Below are positions 24,901-35,461 of a DNA stretch of 64,000 nt, in pieces (the first letter of the stretch is position 1; each line of letters opens with the position of its first letter). Source of the DNA: Epiperipatus broadwayi (lineage: Eukaryota > Onychophora > Udeonychophora > Euonychophora > Peripatidae); assembly GCA_028023455.1 (NCBI GenBank), contig JAQFVV010006638.1:1-64000 (forward strand). Direction: 5' to 3'. The notes below the pieces were generated by a model that had not been told where the DNA came from, made no database searches, and worked only from the letters and a program-made list of their open reading frames with translations. The position numbers and the translations under genes were made by a program.

Positions 24901-25435
24901 CATAATTTCATTACATCTGGCACCCAAAACGTGTTAGGCATGAAAATATTATAGTTGCAATGGAGGTTTAACCATTTGACAGAAATTTAAAAAAAAAAAA
25001 AATTGTTGAATATTTTTAAACTTTCCACTGGTATAACAATTTCAATTAATACTAAACCACTATTGTATATATGCCTACAACAAATAAATAAGATGCTTAA
25101 ATATTAGATAAAAACATAAAACATCTAAAATTAAAAATTAGTAAAAATAAATAAATAAGTGCATTAAAGAATGAATGCGGGATCAATAAACAGAGGCTTG
25201 TAAAACAATTAAATCCAGAGTAAATTGATACTAAAGTAGAGAAGTCAGGCAATGTAAAAACTTTAATCTAGATGTGGACAGTCAAAATCAAATAAAAATT
25301 TGATATAGAAGTTAAAGTTACATATGGTATAGTTGTGGGAAAATGTAAAACCCTGAGACAATTAACTATTATAATATTTTTTATAAGTAAAAGTTATTTA
25401 AAATAATTAATGCTATTAAGAAATAGAAAAAAAAA

Positions 25436-26611
25436 TTGTTAAGTATGGAGACAGAAGTTTTCCAAGGAGAAGTAAGTGATATTGAAGTAGGGAAGAGTGA
25501 AGTTAATAATGTTGTGACAGGTGAGGATGAGATTAGCCATGAGGGAGGGTCTTTGCCTAGTCAGATATCTGGGGGGTCTGTAGTTGAAGGCGACTGCTTC
25601 CCACAGACATTTCAAGATGATGAAATGACCATTGAGGCCCAAGAAACTATTATTGAAATAGTTCAGTCACCTAAAATTGAAGTTGTCCAAGCTATGAAAG
25701 ATACCACCATCACATTGGCACAATTGGCTCAGATTATCGCAAGTTTGAACATTACAATGAAGAATATGGACACTAAAATGGAGAATATGAAGTTTGATAT
25801 GAAGGCTGACAGTGATGATATGAAGGCTAAGATGGAGAATATGAAGTTTGATATGAAAGCTGACAGTGATGATATGAAGGCTAAAATGGAGAATATGAAG
25901 TTTGATATGAAGGCTGACAGTGATGATATGAAGGCTAAAATGGAGAATATGAAGTTTGATATGAAAGCTGACAGTGATGATATGAAGGCTAAAATGGAGA
26001 ATATGAAGTTTGATATGAAAGCTGACAGTGATGATATGAAGGCTAAAATGGAGAATATGAAGTTTGATATGAAAGCTGACAGTGATGATAAGAAGGCTAA
26101 AATGGAGAATATGAAGTTTGATATGAAGGCTGACAGTGATGATATGAAGGCTAAAATGGAGAATATGAAGTTTGATATGAAGGCTGACAATGATGATATA
26201 AAGGATAAAATGGAGAATATGAAGTTTGATATGAAGGCTGACAGTGATGATATGAAGGCTAAAATGAAGAATATGAAGTTTGATATAGAGAGTAGTATGA
26301 AGTCTGAAATGAGTAATATGAAACTTGATATAAAGGGTATGAATGAAAGTATGAACTAATTGAAGGCTAATATGGTTACTAAAGACGGAGTAGAAAAATT
26401 AAAAGCTAATGTAGATGGCATAGAAGTTAGGATGGGAGATATGGCAACCAAGACTGATGTTGTTAATATGGAATTAAAAATGGACATAGGGATGAAGGAG
26501 AGCGTGAATATTATGCAAACAGTTTTAAGAGAAGAAATTAAAGATGTAGAAACAAAATTGTCACAAGAAAATGAAACAACTGTCTATATGTTTGACAAGT
26601 GTTCAGAATAG
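25436..26611 (+). pseudogene. gag: gag of element B, N-terminal part with 18-residue repeats
   Basis: A frame of 307 codons opens at 25,436 (a TTG there; the first ATG is at 25,445, METEVFQG). It is interrupted by a single TAA at 26,357 and then continues in the same frame to 26,611. Residues about 1-100 are acidic and unordered-looking. Then nine copies of an 18-residue unit, MENMKFDMKADSDDMKAK, plus a partial tenth, form a long charged helix; further Met/Lys/Asp-rich helix follows after the TAA. This region corresponds in position to the helical N terminus of gag A. The role in particle assembly is inferred. The start codon choice is uncertain. Confidence 0.7.
25778..26287 (+). repeat. In-frame 54-bp minisatellite in gag B
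   Basis: Nine full 54-bp units plus 24 bp of a tenth. Units differ at a few positions only (for example a Met-to-Lys change in unit 6, and D-N, I and D changes in unit 8). Because 54 is divisible by three, unit gain or loss keeps the frame. The antisense frame is also open, but only as a reflection of the repeat. Confidence 0.95.
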
Positions 26612-27233
26612 TAGTGTTGAGTTGAAACAAGAAATAGGGGAAATGAGAAAAGAAGTTGAGGAGAAAGATATGCAATGTAGACAATGTTTGGAGAAATTTA
26701 AACATTGTGTCACCAGTCAGCTAACCATTAAATACCAAAAAGTCTGTCAAAGTCAAGAGTCCTTTAAAAAGGATATTTGTGAGAGTCAAAGGAAGCACGC
26801 AGATGAAATGCATGAAGAAATGAAGGCTACCCATGTTATTTTAGACCAGTTCACCACTAAGCAAAACATGGAGATAGAAGGATGCTGTAAAACTATAGAG
26901 ACACATAGGAAAACTACGGAAAGTTTAAGTTGTGATCTAAAACATTTAGATGAAGCTCTTAACCGAAGGCTGGAAGGAATTGAATTACAAGTGTCACAAA
27001 ATACCCAGATGATAAGGACACAGAAAGCTGATATAGACCTGAGGGCACAAGACAGACAAGGAGAAAGGGATGAAGCAGAAGTTCACTGGGAAACTTATAC
27101 CAAGGATATCAGTCAGACACAAGAACCATGTTTGGAGCCTAATGCACCATGCCAAATGACACGAGGGATATCTGAACATGTCTCAAGGCAACTTGGATGT
27201 GCAACAGTTAACACCTCATGTGAAGCTTTCTGA
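26571..27233 (+). pseudogene. gag: gag of element B, middle helical part, frame-shifted
   Basis: This 220-codon frame overlaps the end of the previous gag piece and lies in a different frame, so a frameshift occurred around 26,580-26,610. It begins with Glu/Lys-rich helix (ELKQEIGEMRKEVEEKD) and has scattered Cys residues (CRQC) that do not make a zinc knuckle. It continues as mixed-charge helix to about residue 165 and ends in a less structured stretch. The next gag piece again lies in a shifted frame (break near 27,180-27,230). The region sits where gag A has comparable helix-rich sequence, which supports a single original protein. Confidence 0.65.
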
Positions 27234-28032
27234 ACCAAATAAATCACATGGCCACTTGATGCAAGTTAGTGTGATTAATCAGTTTGTGAAACTTAAAATT
27301 TTCAAGGGATTGGCCACTGAAGCCCCCATGGAACACTTGAGGAGCTTAAAATTATATTTTACAGTTAATCCAAATCTGACAGAGGTGGAGAAAATCATCA
27401 TTGCATATAGCCATCTACAAGGAGATGCCCTAATGTGGTGGGAGTCTTTGTTCCAAACCCCATCTACCTTTGATGAATACCAAGCATTAATAGTGAAAAG
27501 CTTCTGGAACAGGGACAAACAAGAAGCATTGCTATATCAGCTGTTCCACGAAAAGTATAAACCGACACTGGGGGAAACATTAACAAAATTCTTCAGACGT
27601 CAAGTATCTAAACTGAGAACCATAAACACATATCATTTGACTGAGGGAGAGATCATCCGAATCATTAGGAGGAATTTACCCTTAAAGATAGAACAGTCCC
27701 TTCTTTGCATGAATGCTAAAAGCATCGAGCAGATAGGTGAACTGTTGAATAATATTGATGTGAACAACAGCGGCATACCTAATCAGATTCCTGAAAAGAG
27801 AAAAGAGGACCCTACAATAAATGCTATGTATTATAAAAGGAGTAAAAATAATAATAACCCCAACCACTGGAAGGGTAAATCACCACAACAAATTCCTTCT
27901 CACCCTCAATTATCTAACCAGAATCAGAAAAGGGATGATAGAGCTAAAATAAACCATAATGACATCCCAGAAGAATATAATAAACCGGGGTGTAATAATT
28001 ACTCCCTCAAAATTCAAAAGAAACCAAACTAA
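27178..28032 (+). pseudogene. gag: gag of element B, capsid and basic tail
   Basis: The 284-codon frame has the gypsy capsid block: VINQFVKLKIFKGL (33-46), ALMWWESLF (84-92), VKSFWNRDKQ (106-115) and FFRRQVSKLR (138-147), then a helical C-terminal domain to about residue 195. These align with gag A and with the remnant at 55-56 kb. The tail (about 200-284) is basic and Asn/Gln/Pro-rich and has no CCHC knuckle. It ends at TAA 28,030-28,032, overlapping the pol frame, which is -1 relative to gag. That is the usual arrangement for ribosomal frameshifting, although no slippery heptamer was pinned down. This piece is internally intact but cut off from the rest of gag. Confidence 0.85.
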
Positions 28033-28160
28033 AGGGGGACTTGAGGTTATGTTCCTCACCTCAAGAAACTGGAAAAGCACTGGGGAACACAAGGCCAGAA
28101 AGAGATTGGGAAATCACTAATCTAATGTGTTAATGGGAGGATAGAACACCCAATTATGCG

Positions 28161-29996
28161 GTGCAATGCTGTCCCATGATAGAGATGCTGTTTGAGGATT
28201 TGCCAGTTAAGGCATTTTTAGACTCTGGTAGCCAGATATCAGTGGTGTCAGATGCATTTTACAATAAAGTTCTGACCAGTAATCCCAACATCCAGACCCT
28301 GCCACTGAAGTCAATACAAGTTACCATGGCTAATAATAGAAAAGCCAACCTAATGCAAAAACAAATCTGGGTCGAAATCAAGATTGGCCAAACAGCATTC
28401 TATCATGTTTTCCTTATCCTGAATGGCTTGATACATGATGTCATTCTAGGAGCAGACTTTCTCCACATGAACCATTGTGTCATTGATTTCTCTGATAAAA
28501 TAGTTAAGGTAAGTGATGAGATTCTGGAAATGACATTGTACCCAAGATATGACCTACCTGAAGTTGATTGCATGATATCTATGATCTCAGATGCATTGAT
28601 TGAGAGTAAAATCACAGACTCCAATTTACTTGGAAGTGAGGTGAAAGAAAAATTACGATCTGTCATTATTGAATTTGGCCCTATTTTCTCCGAAATACCC
28701 GGAATAATAGAGGGTTACCAGCAGAGAATAAAACTAATCCATGACCAACCCTTTCAATCCAGGTCGTACCCTATTCCATACCAGTATCGTGAAGAGATAT
28801 CTAGGCAGCTTAATAAAATGCTAGATTGGGGAATTATTTCCAAATGTTCTTCACCATATTGTAATCCAGTAGTAACGGTGAAGAAGAAAGATGGGTCGAT
28901 GAGATTTTGTTTGGATGCTCGTCAACTAAACAAAATTACAGTTCCTGACTGGAACATTCCATCACCCATCCACGATTTATTCATAAGGTTTGGAAATAAG
29001 AAAGTATTTTCTACTTTTGATCTAACCTCCAGTTATTGGCAGATCGAGCTCCATCCAGATGATCGCCAATACACTGCCTTCCTATACGAGGGTTTTACGT
29101 ACCAGTTTAATAGGATGCCATTTGGATTGATCAATAGTGGAGCTGGTTTAATACAATGCTTGGATCGAACCCTATCACCGGAGGTCAAACAGATTGCAAT
29201 CATTTATGTGGATGATGTTATCATTGCATCAGCCACTATTGAAGAACATCTTCAACATCTCTATCTGTTTTTCAAAGAGTGCTATAACAAGGGGATTAAG
29301 ATCAACTTCAAAAAAAGCACATTAGCATGTAGCGAAGTTGTGTTTCTTGGTCATATTGTTGGATGCAATGGGATGAGACCTCATCCTGACAAGATAAGTG
29401 CCATACAGAGCTTTCCAAAACCCACAAATAGAAAGCAAATCAGGTCATTTTTAGGGCTGTGCAACTTCTATAATCATTTCTACCAGAAGTTCTCAGACTG
29501 CATGGAACCGTTGCTGAAATTAATTCAGAAAGATGAAAGATGGAAATGGACTGAGGAGCAAGATAAGGCTTTTGAAGAGATTAAAACAGGATTTTTAAAA
29601 CAAACCATGTTAGCTTTTCCTGATTTTAACAAACCGTTCATTGTCCAAACAGACAGTAGTGGTTTCGGATTGGGGGTAACGTTATCTCAAATCCAGGAGG
29701 ATGGCCAACCTGGTGTCCTCTATTTTATTAGCCGGCTCCTGAAAGGTCCAAAAATCAATTATACCGTAACAGAGAAGGAAGCACTAGCAATAGTGTGGGC
29801 CTTCCAAAAGTTTCGACAGATGCTTCTTGGATCAGAGGTAATCGTGGTCACTGACCACAAAAGCCTTGAATTCCTGAATCACAGATATCTGACTAACAGT
29901 AGACTAGTCAGATGGAGTTTACTGTTACAGGAATTCAATTACAGTGTACAGTATTGTAAAGGATCCGAGAATGTGGTAGCAGATGTGCTGAGTTAA
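28161..29996 (+). CDS. pol: pol of element B: protease, reverse transcriptase, RNase H
   Basis: A frame of 611 codons. It opens at a GTG by convention only. The same frame is open upstream from about 28,029 except for one TAA at 28,131-28,133, so the true product would be reached from gag. Protease: LDSGSQ (20-25) and ILGADF (95-100). RT: VKKKDGS (240-246), FCLDAR (249-254), catalytic Asp in FDLTSSYW (D287), MPFGL (319-323), YVDD (349-352). RNase H: TDSSG (D498), TEKEA (E540), TDHKSL (D565), ADVLS (D608). All catalytic residues are present. The frame stops at TAA where the family normally has Arg (LSR), before the integrase. It is the best-preserved part of B. Confidence 0.92.
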   Translation: MQCCPMIEMLFEDLPVKAFLDSGSQISVVSDAFYNKVLTSNPNIQTLPLKSIQVTMANNRKANLMQKQIWVEIKIGQTAFYHVFLILNGLIHDVILGADFLHMNHCVIDFSDKIVKVSDEILEMTLYPRYDLPEVDCMISMISDALIESKITDSNLLGSEVKEKLRSVIIEFGPIFSEIPGIIEGYQQRIKLIHDQPFQSRSYPIPYQYREEISRQLNKMLDWGIISKCSSPYCNPVVTVKKKDGSMRFCLDARQLNKITVPDWNIPSPIHDLFIRFGNKKVFSTFDLTSSYWQIELHPDDRQYTAFLYEGFTYQFNRMPFGLINSGAGLIQCLDRTLSPEVKQIAIIYVDDVIIASATIEEHLQHLYLFFKECYNKGIKINFKKSTLACSEVVFLGHIVGCNGMRPHPDKISAIQSFPKPTNRKQIRSFLGLCNFYNHFYQKFSDCMEPLLKLIQKDERWKWTEEQDKAFEEIKTGFLKQTMLAFPDFNKPFIVQTDSSGFGLGVTLSQIQEDGQPGVLYFISRLLKGPKINYTVTEKEALAIVWAFQKFRQMLLGSEVIVVTDHKSLEFLNHRYLTNSRLVRWSLLLQEFNYSVQYCKGSENVVADVLS

Positions 29997-30139
29997 AACC
30001 CATGCAGGTCTGAACAAAATCACCTTTCAGTAGACAACGTCTACATTACTAACGTCAATCTAATGATTGATAACAATGTAGAGGATGATTTAGAAGCTTT
30101 TCCTGAAATTAAATTCACAATCCAAATTTAAAACCAATC

Positions 30140-30550
30140 ATGGAGGCATTAAAAGAAAAGAAAGTTCTGCATGGTCCAAAATATCTTACACATTATAAGC
30201 TAGAAAATGAGGTCTTGCTTTATAAACCAGATTTAAACATTGACGAGTGGAGGGTAGTAATACCTAAGTCTCTAATAACCCCACTTATAATGTACGTTCA
30301 TTGTTTATATGGTCACTATGGTGCCCATAAGACTGAACATACTCTTAAAAACTGGTTTTACTGGACCACAATGTATAGAGACATTTTGAGATCACTCCGA
30401 GATTGTCTAGTTTGCCTACATGCCAAACCAGTAAAACAGAATTATTCTAATTTGACTAAATCAATAATACCAGAAAGACCTAATAAGATTTTGGCCATAG
30501 ACTATTATGGACCCCTGCCATCATTCAATAAAAAAAAAATCTATTGGTAA
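30140..30550 (+). pseudogene. pol: Integrase of element B, N-terminal part
   Basis: 136 codons with the HHCC zinc-binding domain (H54 and H59 in VHCLYGH; C89 and C92 in DCLVC) and the first catalytic Asp in AIDYYGPLP (D121). It is separated from pol by the TAA at 29,994 and another stop near 30,131. The frame ends in a run of ten A residues (30,530-30,539), after which the catalytic core continues in another frame. A one- or two-base indel in that homopolymer is the simplest cause and could be real or an assembly error. Function in the intact family: joining element DNA to the host chromosome. Confidence 0.85.
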
Positions 30551-31289
30551 CCTATGATCTATTCTCAAAATACGTCTCAGCTTACCCAATACCCCAGGCT
30601 AATACCAGAAACACTATCAAGGTATTAGACACCCTCCAATTCATTAGGATAGGGAGACCAAGTACCATATTGACAGATCATGATACTCCTTTCCTATCTA
30701 AAGAATGGAAAAATTGGGTGGGAAAATCACAAATCCAACATATGCTCACATCCATTAGGAATCCACAGTCCAACCCCTGTGAACGCATAATGCGGGAACT
30801 AGGATGGTTGTTCAGGACATACTTAGAGGATGAGCATAAGGGGTGTGTAAAGCATATGGAGCATGTGGTGAATTTCATCAATTGGAGTGTGAACGAATCA
30901 ACTGGATTTGCACCCATTGAATTACATTTTGGTAAACCCACACCAATACTATTTGTAAAATATATACCCACTGCACAACATATAAATTCAGATCCAGAAG
31001 TGGTAAGGCAAAAAGCCCACCAACAAATGACCAGCAGAGCAAAGCAAAGAAATAAGAATAAAAAAAATAAGTATATGTTTAAAGTAGGTGATAAGGTATT
31101 AATAAATACCCCTCATGTACTAAACCTTGTGAAAATAAGTATCAAAAATTCTACTTACAATATGAAGGACCTTATACTATAATAAAACAAGCAGGTCCTA
31201 ATGCTTTTTGGGTAGATGTAAAGGGAGAAATGAGAGGTACATACAATGCAAGAATATTGAAACCATATTCTGGTCAATCTATAGAATAG
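30544..31289 (+). pseudogene. pol: Integrase of element B, catalytic core and C-terminal part
   Basis: The frame 30,544-31,182 carries VTYDLFSKYVSAYP, then the second catalytic Asp in TILTDHDTPF (D45 of this piece) and the Glu in NPQSNPCER (E80), with 34 residues between them. The basic region and FKVGDKVLINTP follow. Near 31,120 the frame breaks. The expected continuation, including YLQYEGPYTI, GPNAFWVDV and ILKPYSG, lies in another frame and ends at TAG 31,287-31,289. All three catalytic residues of the DDE triad are present across the two integrase pieces, but the protein is split by two shifts. Confidence 0.87.
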
Positions 31290-33204
31290 TATGAAATAAA
31301 TAATTTCACCACCAACTAATAGTTAGCAGTAGAAATGACAATGGAGTTAAAAAAAGTGAGAGAACAAAAAAAAAGAATGTTAGGGTTGTAAAAATTAACA
31401 TATTGTATTTATGAGGGTATGCTTCAGTAGACATACTGGTATACCTTAGAACTGCCCTCTTTTTTTGAGTCAATCCACGCAAGGCGATGGATACTCTAGT
31501 TCATGTAGTCCTCAAAATCCAGTAAGTCTCTAGAGAAGAGCAGGAGAGAGAGATCAGTGAACAAGAATATGCATTATCTATTATAGAGATACATAAATGG
31601 TCAGGTTCATACCATAAAATTGAACAGCAAAATATTGATATATATATATATATCGATTGCCCTAAGATCAGTTCTCACTTGGAATGATATGTACTTATTG
31701 AGAGAGGGAATGCCAGGACAGGTAGTTGAAATTGAGAGATTGAAAGAAAGGGAAGACAGTCAGTGTTGTGAATTTTCACAGATAGCAAGAGAGTTTAATA
31801 TACCTAAAATGTACATGCTTAACAATCATAAGAAGATAAAATTTTGAGTTATAAGCAAAATTTTAATCTTGTGTAGGGGAGAGGAATTGTATAGGTAGCT
31901 AAAAAAATTGCTATCCAACAATATACCTAAGCCATCTGAAATAATGGAAGATTGTTTTTTTTTTTTATTTAGCAAGTAGAAAGAAAAATAAAAGGTTTTT
32001 GCTTAAACACTTTGAAAAAAAAAATAATGTTTTATATTTTTAATATTTTCTGGGCAATGTAATAACTACTTACTAAGTGGTTATTAATGATGGATAATTG
32101 ACTGTAAAAAAAAAAGCCCATATATATATTAGTAATACAATTATGTTGCTAAGAAAATGCCAATCTTAATAGAAAAAAATGTACATAGTTATATATATGT
32201 GTTGATTGTTTGTGTTGTGTTAATTGGGTTGACAATGACTTAAATAAAAAAAAAAGGGGAAAAACAATAATTATAACAGTAGAGAGTGAATCAATATTTT
32301 GAATATACAGTGAGATAAAAATATTATAAATTTATTTTAGATCGTGTTGTATTATTTTTTTAATGAATCAATGTAAAAAAATATTTTAAAAGCTGAAACG
32401 CTTGTTTTCAAATAATAGAAATAGCGCCAAGATAAAAAGGAAACAATTAAAAAATCGTCTGCTTTCTTTTGGGTTGGAAAAAAAGATCGGTCAAGCTAGT
32501 TAGATCAGGAGGATTATATTTTTATATTGTTCTACAAAATAGACAATTTTTCTTAATTAATTCGACATTCGAATAAAAAAAAAGAAAAGAAATGGATACA
32601 ACATTAATCTGATTTATTCGATAGAGACGTGGAAATCATTATTAATTCAATTTTTTTTAAAAAAAAAAAAAAAACGTAACCTGATGTTTGTTTAAAAGAA
32701 ACTGAAAAAAAAAGAAATTAAAACAGTTAAGTTTTATTCTCTGTAAAAATATTTTATTAGACTATGAATTTATGTAAAGTTGTATATATATAGTTCAAGC
32801 ATGAAATATTTTGGCTAAAGAGCATAATTGTGTCGGGGGTCGAAGCATTGTTCCTATCAACTATGACCATATAAAATATCAAGATGTGACTTTCTACAGC
32901 CTGATTGCCTGAGGAGTTGACATTTACATCGGATAAAAATCTATGGGATGAATAACACCTAACTACACACCGACTGACCACTGAAATACCTTCAGGATGC
33001 TCTGTAAATCAAACTGGAGTTCTACCAACATCTATTTAACAAAACACATCAACCGTAAGGACTTTGTATAAAGGAAAATTGTAAATTATGTTTTATTTTT
33101 TTTTCAATTTGTATTTTTTTGTTTTAATTTTTATCTCATCTTATATTTGGAAAAAGCGATTGCTAATTATACATAGAGGGAACAATCCAATATGGGAAAA
33201 TATC
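31290..33204 (+). other. 3' noncoding region of element B, with a doubtful small ORF
   Basis: Nearly 2 kb between integrase and the polypurine tract, rich in A runs. A frame at 31,620-31,847 (75 codons) contains TWNDMYLLREGMPGQ and REFNIPKMY and looks mildly protein-like; a similar-looking stretch in another frame (REISEQEYALSIIEIHKW) lies at 31,548-31,602. This is where an env-like or accessory ORF would sit, but no signal peptide, membrane segment or known motif supports that. The rest shows nothing. Confidence 0.4.
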
Positions 33205-33228
33205 AAGAGAATAAGGGGGGAGGGGGGG
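33205..33228 (+). promoter_or_regulatory. Polypurine tract of element B
   Basis: A purine run, AAGAGAATAAGGGGGGAGGG and four more G, ends directly before TTAGGTTG. It is the only strong purine-rich G tract upstream of the 3' LTR and would prime plus-strand DNA. It lies about 460 bp before the part shared with the 5' LTR, implying that the full LTR starts at 33,229. Confidence 0.6.
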
Positions 33229-34480
33229 TTAGGTTGAAAAGTTTATTTTTTTTTTGTAATAAAATTTAGATTTACTTTCTACTGACAGATGTGAGATAGA
33301 AATATGCACAAACAATTAAGTGCTTTACTAGACTATTTTACGGTAAGATATTTTTTTATTATTATTATTATTTTTTTTTAAAGCCACTGATATAAATATG
33401 TATCACATGACACGACTAATTATATATATGTTACTAATATTTCTTAAGATAAATTGAATAAATGACTAACATTTTTCTTTTAAATAGTATTCTTTATCTT
33501 ATGTTCTATCATATTCTGTGTTGTGTTATCATTATATTTTTTCACGATTATTATATCTGAGGTTGCAGTTAAATTTACTTTGAGCTGGCAGTCTCATTGT
33601 GAACTAATCATTTTTTTTATTACTATCATAATAGACATAGAAACTGTAAATCCATAGAGATATCCAAGTAATTTATTGGCATCATTTTTAATATATATAT
33701 ATTTTTCTTCATTGAGATTTTTTACATATTTTTCTATATAGAAATTTTCTTTGCTTTTCTAAATTGTTTAAGAATTTATGATTAAATATATCCTATTTTT
33801 GTTTGTAAATAAATATTATGAAGTTCTATAGATTAACAAGATCTCTGTAGTTTTGCTGATCCAACATTTAGATTCAATTAAAAACTTACATCTTATAACC
33901 TATGTTTTAAACATACACACACCCACATTATTGCTTAATAAGCATAGGAGAGAACATTAAATATGGATTATATTTTATTTAATAGATAGGATATATTATT
34001 TTAGTCATTGATTAAGAGTATGCATAGATACATACCTGTTAAGAGAGTCGAATGCGAATTCTTCCTGAGTTCGAATATCTGAGGCAACGGTTTTGGAAAA
34101 GAGTGGTGAGATGTGAGATGAACTGATTTGGATTGCATGTAGATTTGATGGATTATGCTTAGGCTGGTTTATTGAAAATGGATGTAATCATGAGTCACGT
34201 GTTTCATCGTTTTATCTCCAGCATCCTACATGAAGACCCTAGGACTGTCAGTAGTTAGATGCGAGCTTGCTCTCTTTCACCTATATGTGTGGATGGACCG
34301 GTTTGTTCCATGGGACACTATCAACTTTGGGTTATGGCAGACAAGTGCACCAGCACTTTTAGATTGGAAGTAAGTTAGTATATATTATGGAAGAACTAGC
34401 TGATTGTTAGAGTTGATCTGTGTGTGTTCAAATGTATCTGTAGGCCAGAACATCCGGGTATATCACACTTTACCGTTACA
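33229..34480 (+). repeat. 3' LTR of element B
   Basis: If bounded by the polypurine tract the LTR is about 1.25 kb and ends CCGTTACA at 34,480. The last 790 bp match the 5' LTR at about 97%. The first 460 bp have no match at 23.6-24.1 kb; the first part of the minus-strand LTR fragment at 19.13-19.19 kb may match them. Immediately after the LTR comes (AT)n then (AG)n. Confidence 0.7.
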
Positions 34481-35461
34481 ATATATATATATAGAGAGAG
34501 AGGGAGAGAGAGAAAGAATACAATTATTTATTATTTGTGATATTGGCTATATAACCTATCCCTGTCATTAAAATTTTAATTAAGTAAACAGTTCTCATAT
34601 CTTTGTTTAGCTTTTAAAAAAAAATCATAATACTTTTTTTTTAATTTATAAGTTATTGGAAATTTATCTGATCATTCAGATTATATGAAAATCTTCTGTT
34701 TGCTTCCTTAATTTTCCAAATGGAAAATAAAAAAAATTGACATTTGTGGAAATGCTGATTTAGACCGTGTCCATTTTGTAAAAAAAAAATGTTATTAAAA
34801 TAACTGCTTCAACAAAGTTGACTTTTCATGTCAAACACACGCTTTTAAAGAAGGAGACATATTTTTTTTTCTTTGTATACCCAGTGTCATTTCTATTGTT
34901 TATTCACAGTGGGTGCCTAATGTTGTGTTATATAAATATTGTGATTATCAATTCATTTAAAAAAATTATAATAATATTAATAATATTATTATCCACTTCT
35001 TATATTTGATTGCTTATTACAATACTTGACCTTTTCTCCATTGTTATGACTGTTTTTTCATAGTTCAAGTCATTGTCTACATTTATTATAGATACACCAG
35101 ATCATCAAGACAATACAATCGTTATTATATATATATAAGTTTGTATGATTTTTCCCAGTGTTTATATTTCTTGATTAAACGCCAAAATTAATTATATATA
35201 TATAATTTCATGGTAAATAACCTAGCATTTCCACTATTTAATATACAATTAGTACATTGTCATAACGATTTATACATTTATATTTTTAAGAGTGTTCTAT
35301 CAAAACTTATTATTTACTTTATATTAACAACTTAATTAAAAAATAACATTCCAATATTTTAGGTGGCTAAGGGTTGTGTGGGTGCGATTTTAAGGTACCT
35401 TACAATATAGATAGATAGATAGATATCCAATGTTTTATGTATATATATATACATAAAACAC
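34481..35461. other. AT/AG and GATA microsatellites and otherwise empty sequence
   Basis: (AT)n(AG)n at 34,482-34,514 and (ATAG)n at 35,409-35,425; between them AT-rich DNA without a gene. An (AT)n-based inverted repeat around ATGTTTTATGTATATATATA (35,430-35,461) directly precedes the RTE fragment. Confidence 0.7.

Larger units (their letters stand above)
24091..34480 (+). mobile_element. Ty3/gypsy-type LTR retrotransposon, near complete but inactivated (element B)
   Basis: Order: 5' LTR (24,091-24,877), PBS, gag (25,436-28,032), pol with protease, RT and RNase H (to 29,996), integrase (30,140-31,289), noncoding tail, polypurine tract (33,205-33,228), 3' LTR. Integrase after RNase H defines the Ty3/gypsy order. 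The shared parts of the LTRs differ at roughly 23 of 785 positions by eye (about 3%), so the insertion is not very recent. At least eight lesions break the coding region. Both outer ends touch (AT)n sequence, so a target duplication cannot be recognised. Confidence 0.9.

Noticed and set aside
25729-26190. 153-codon minus-strand frame with repeated SAFISNFIFSILAFISSL
   Set aside because: It is the antisense of the 54-bp gag repeat; apparent membrane character comes from reading the repeat backwards.
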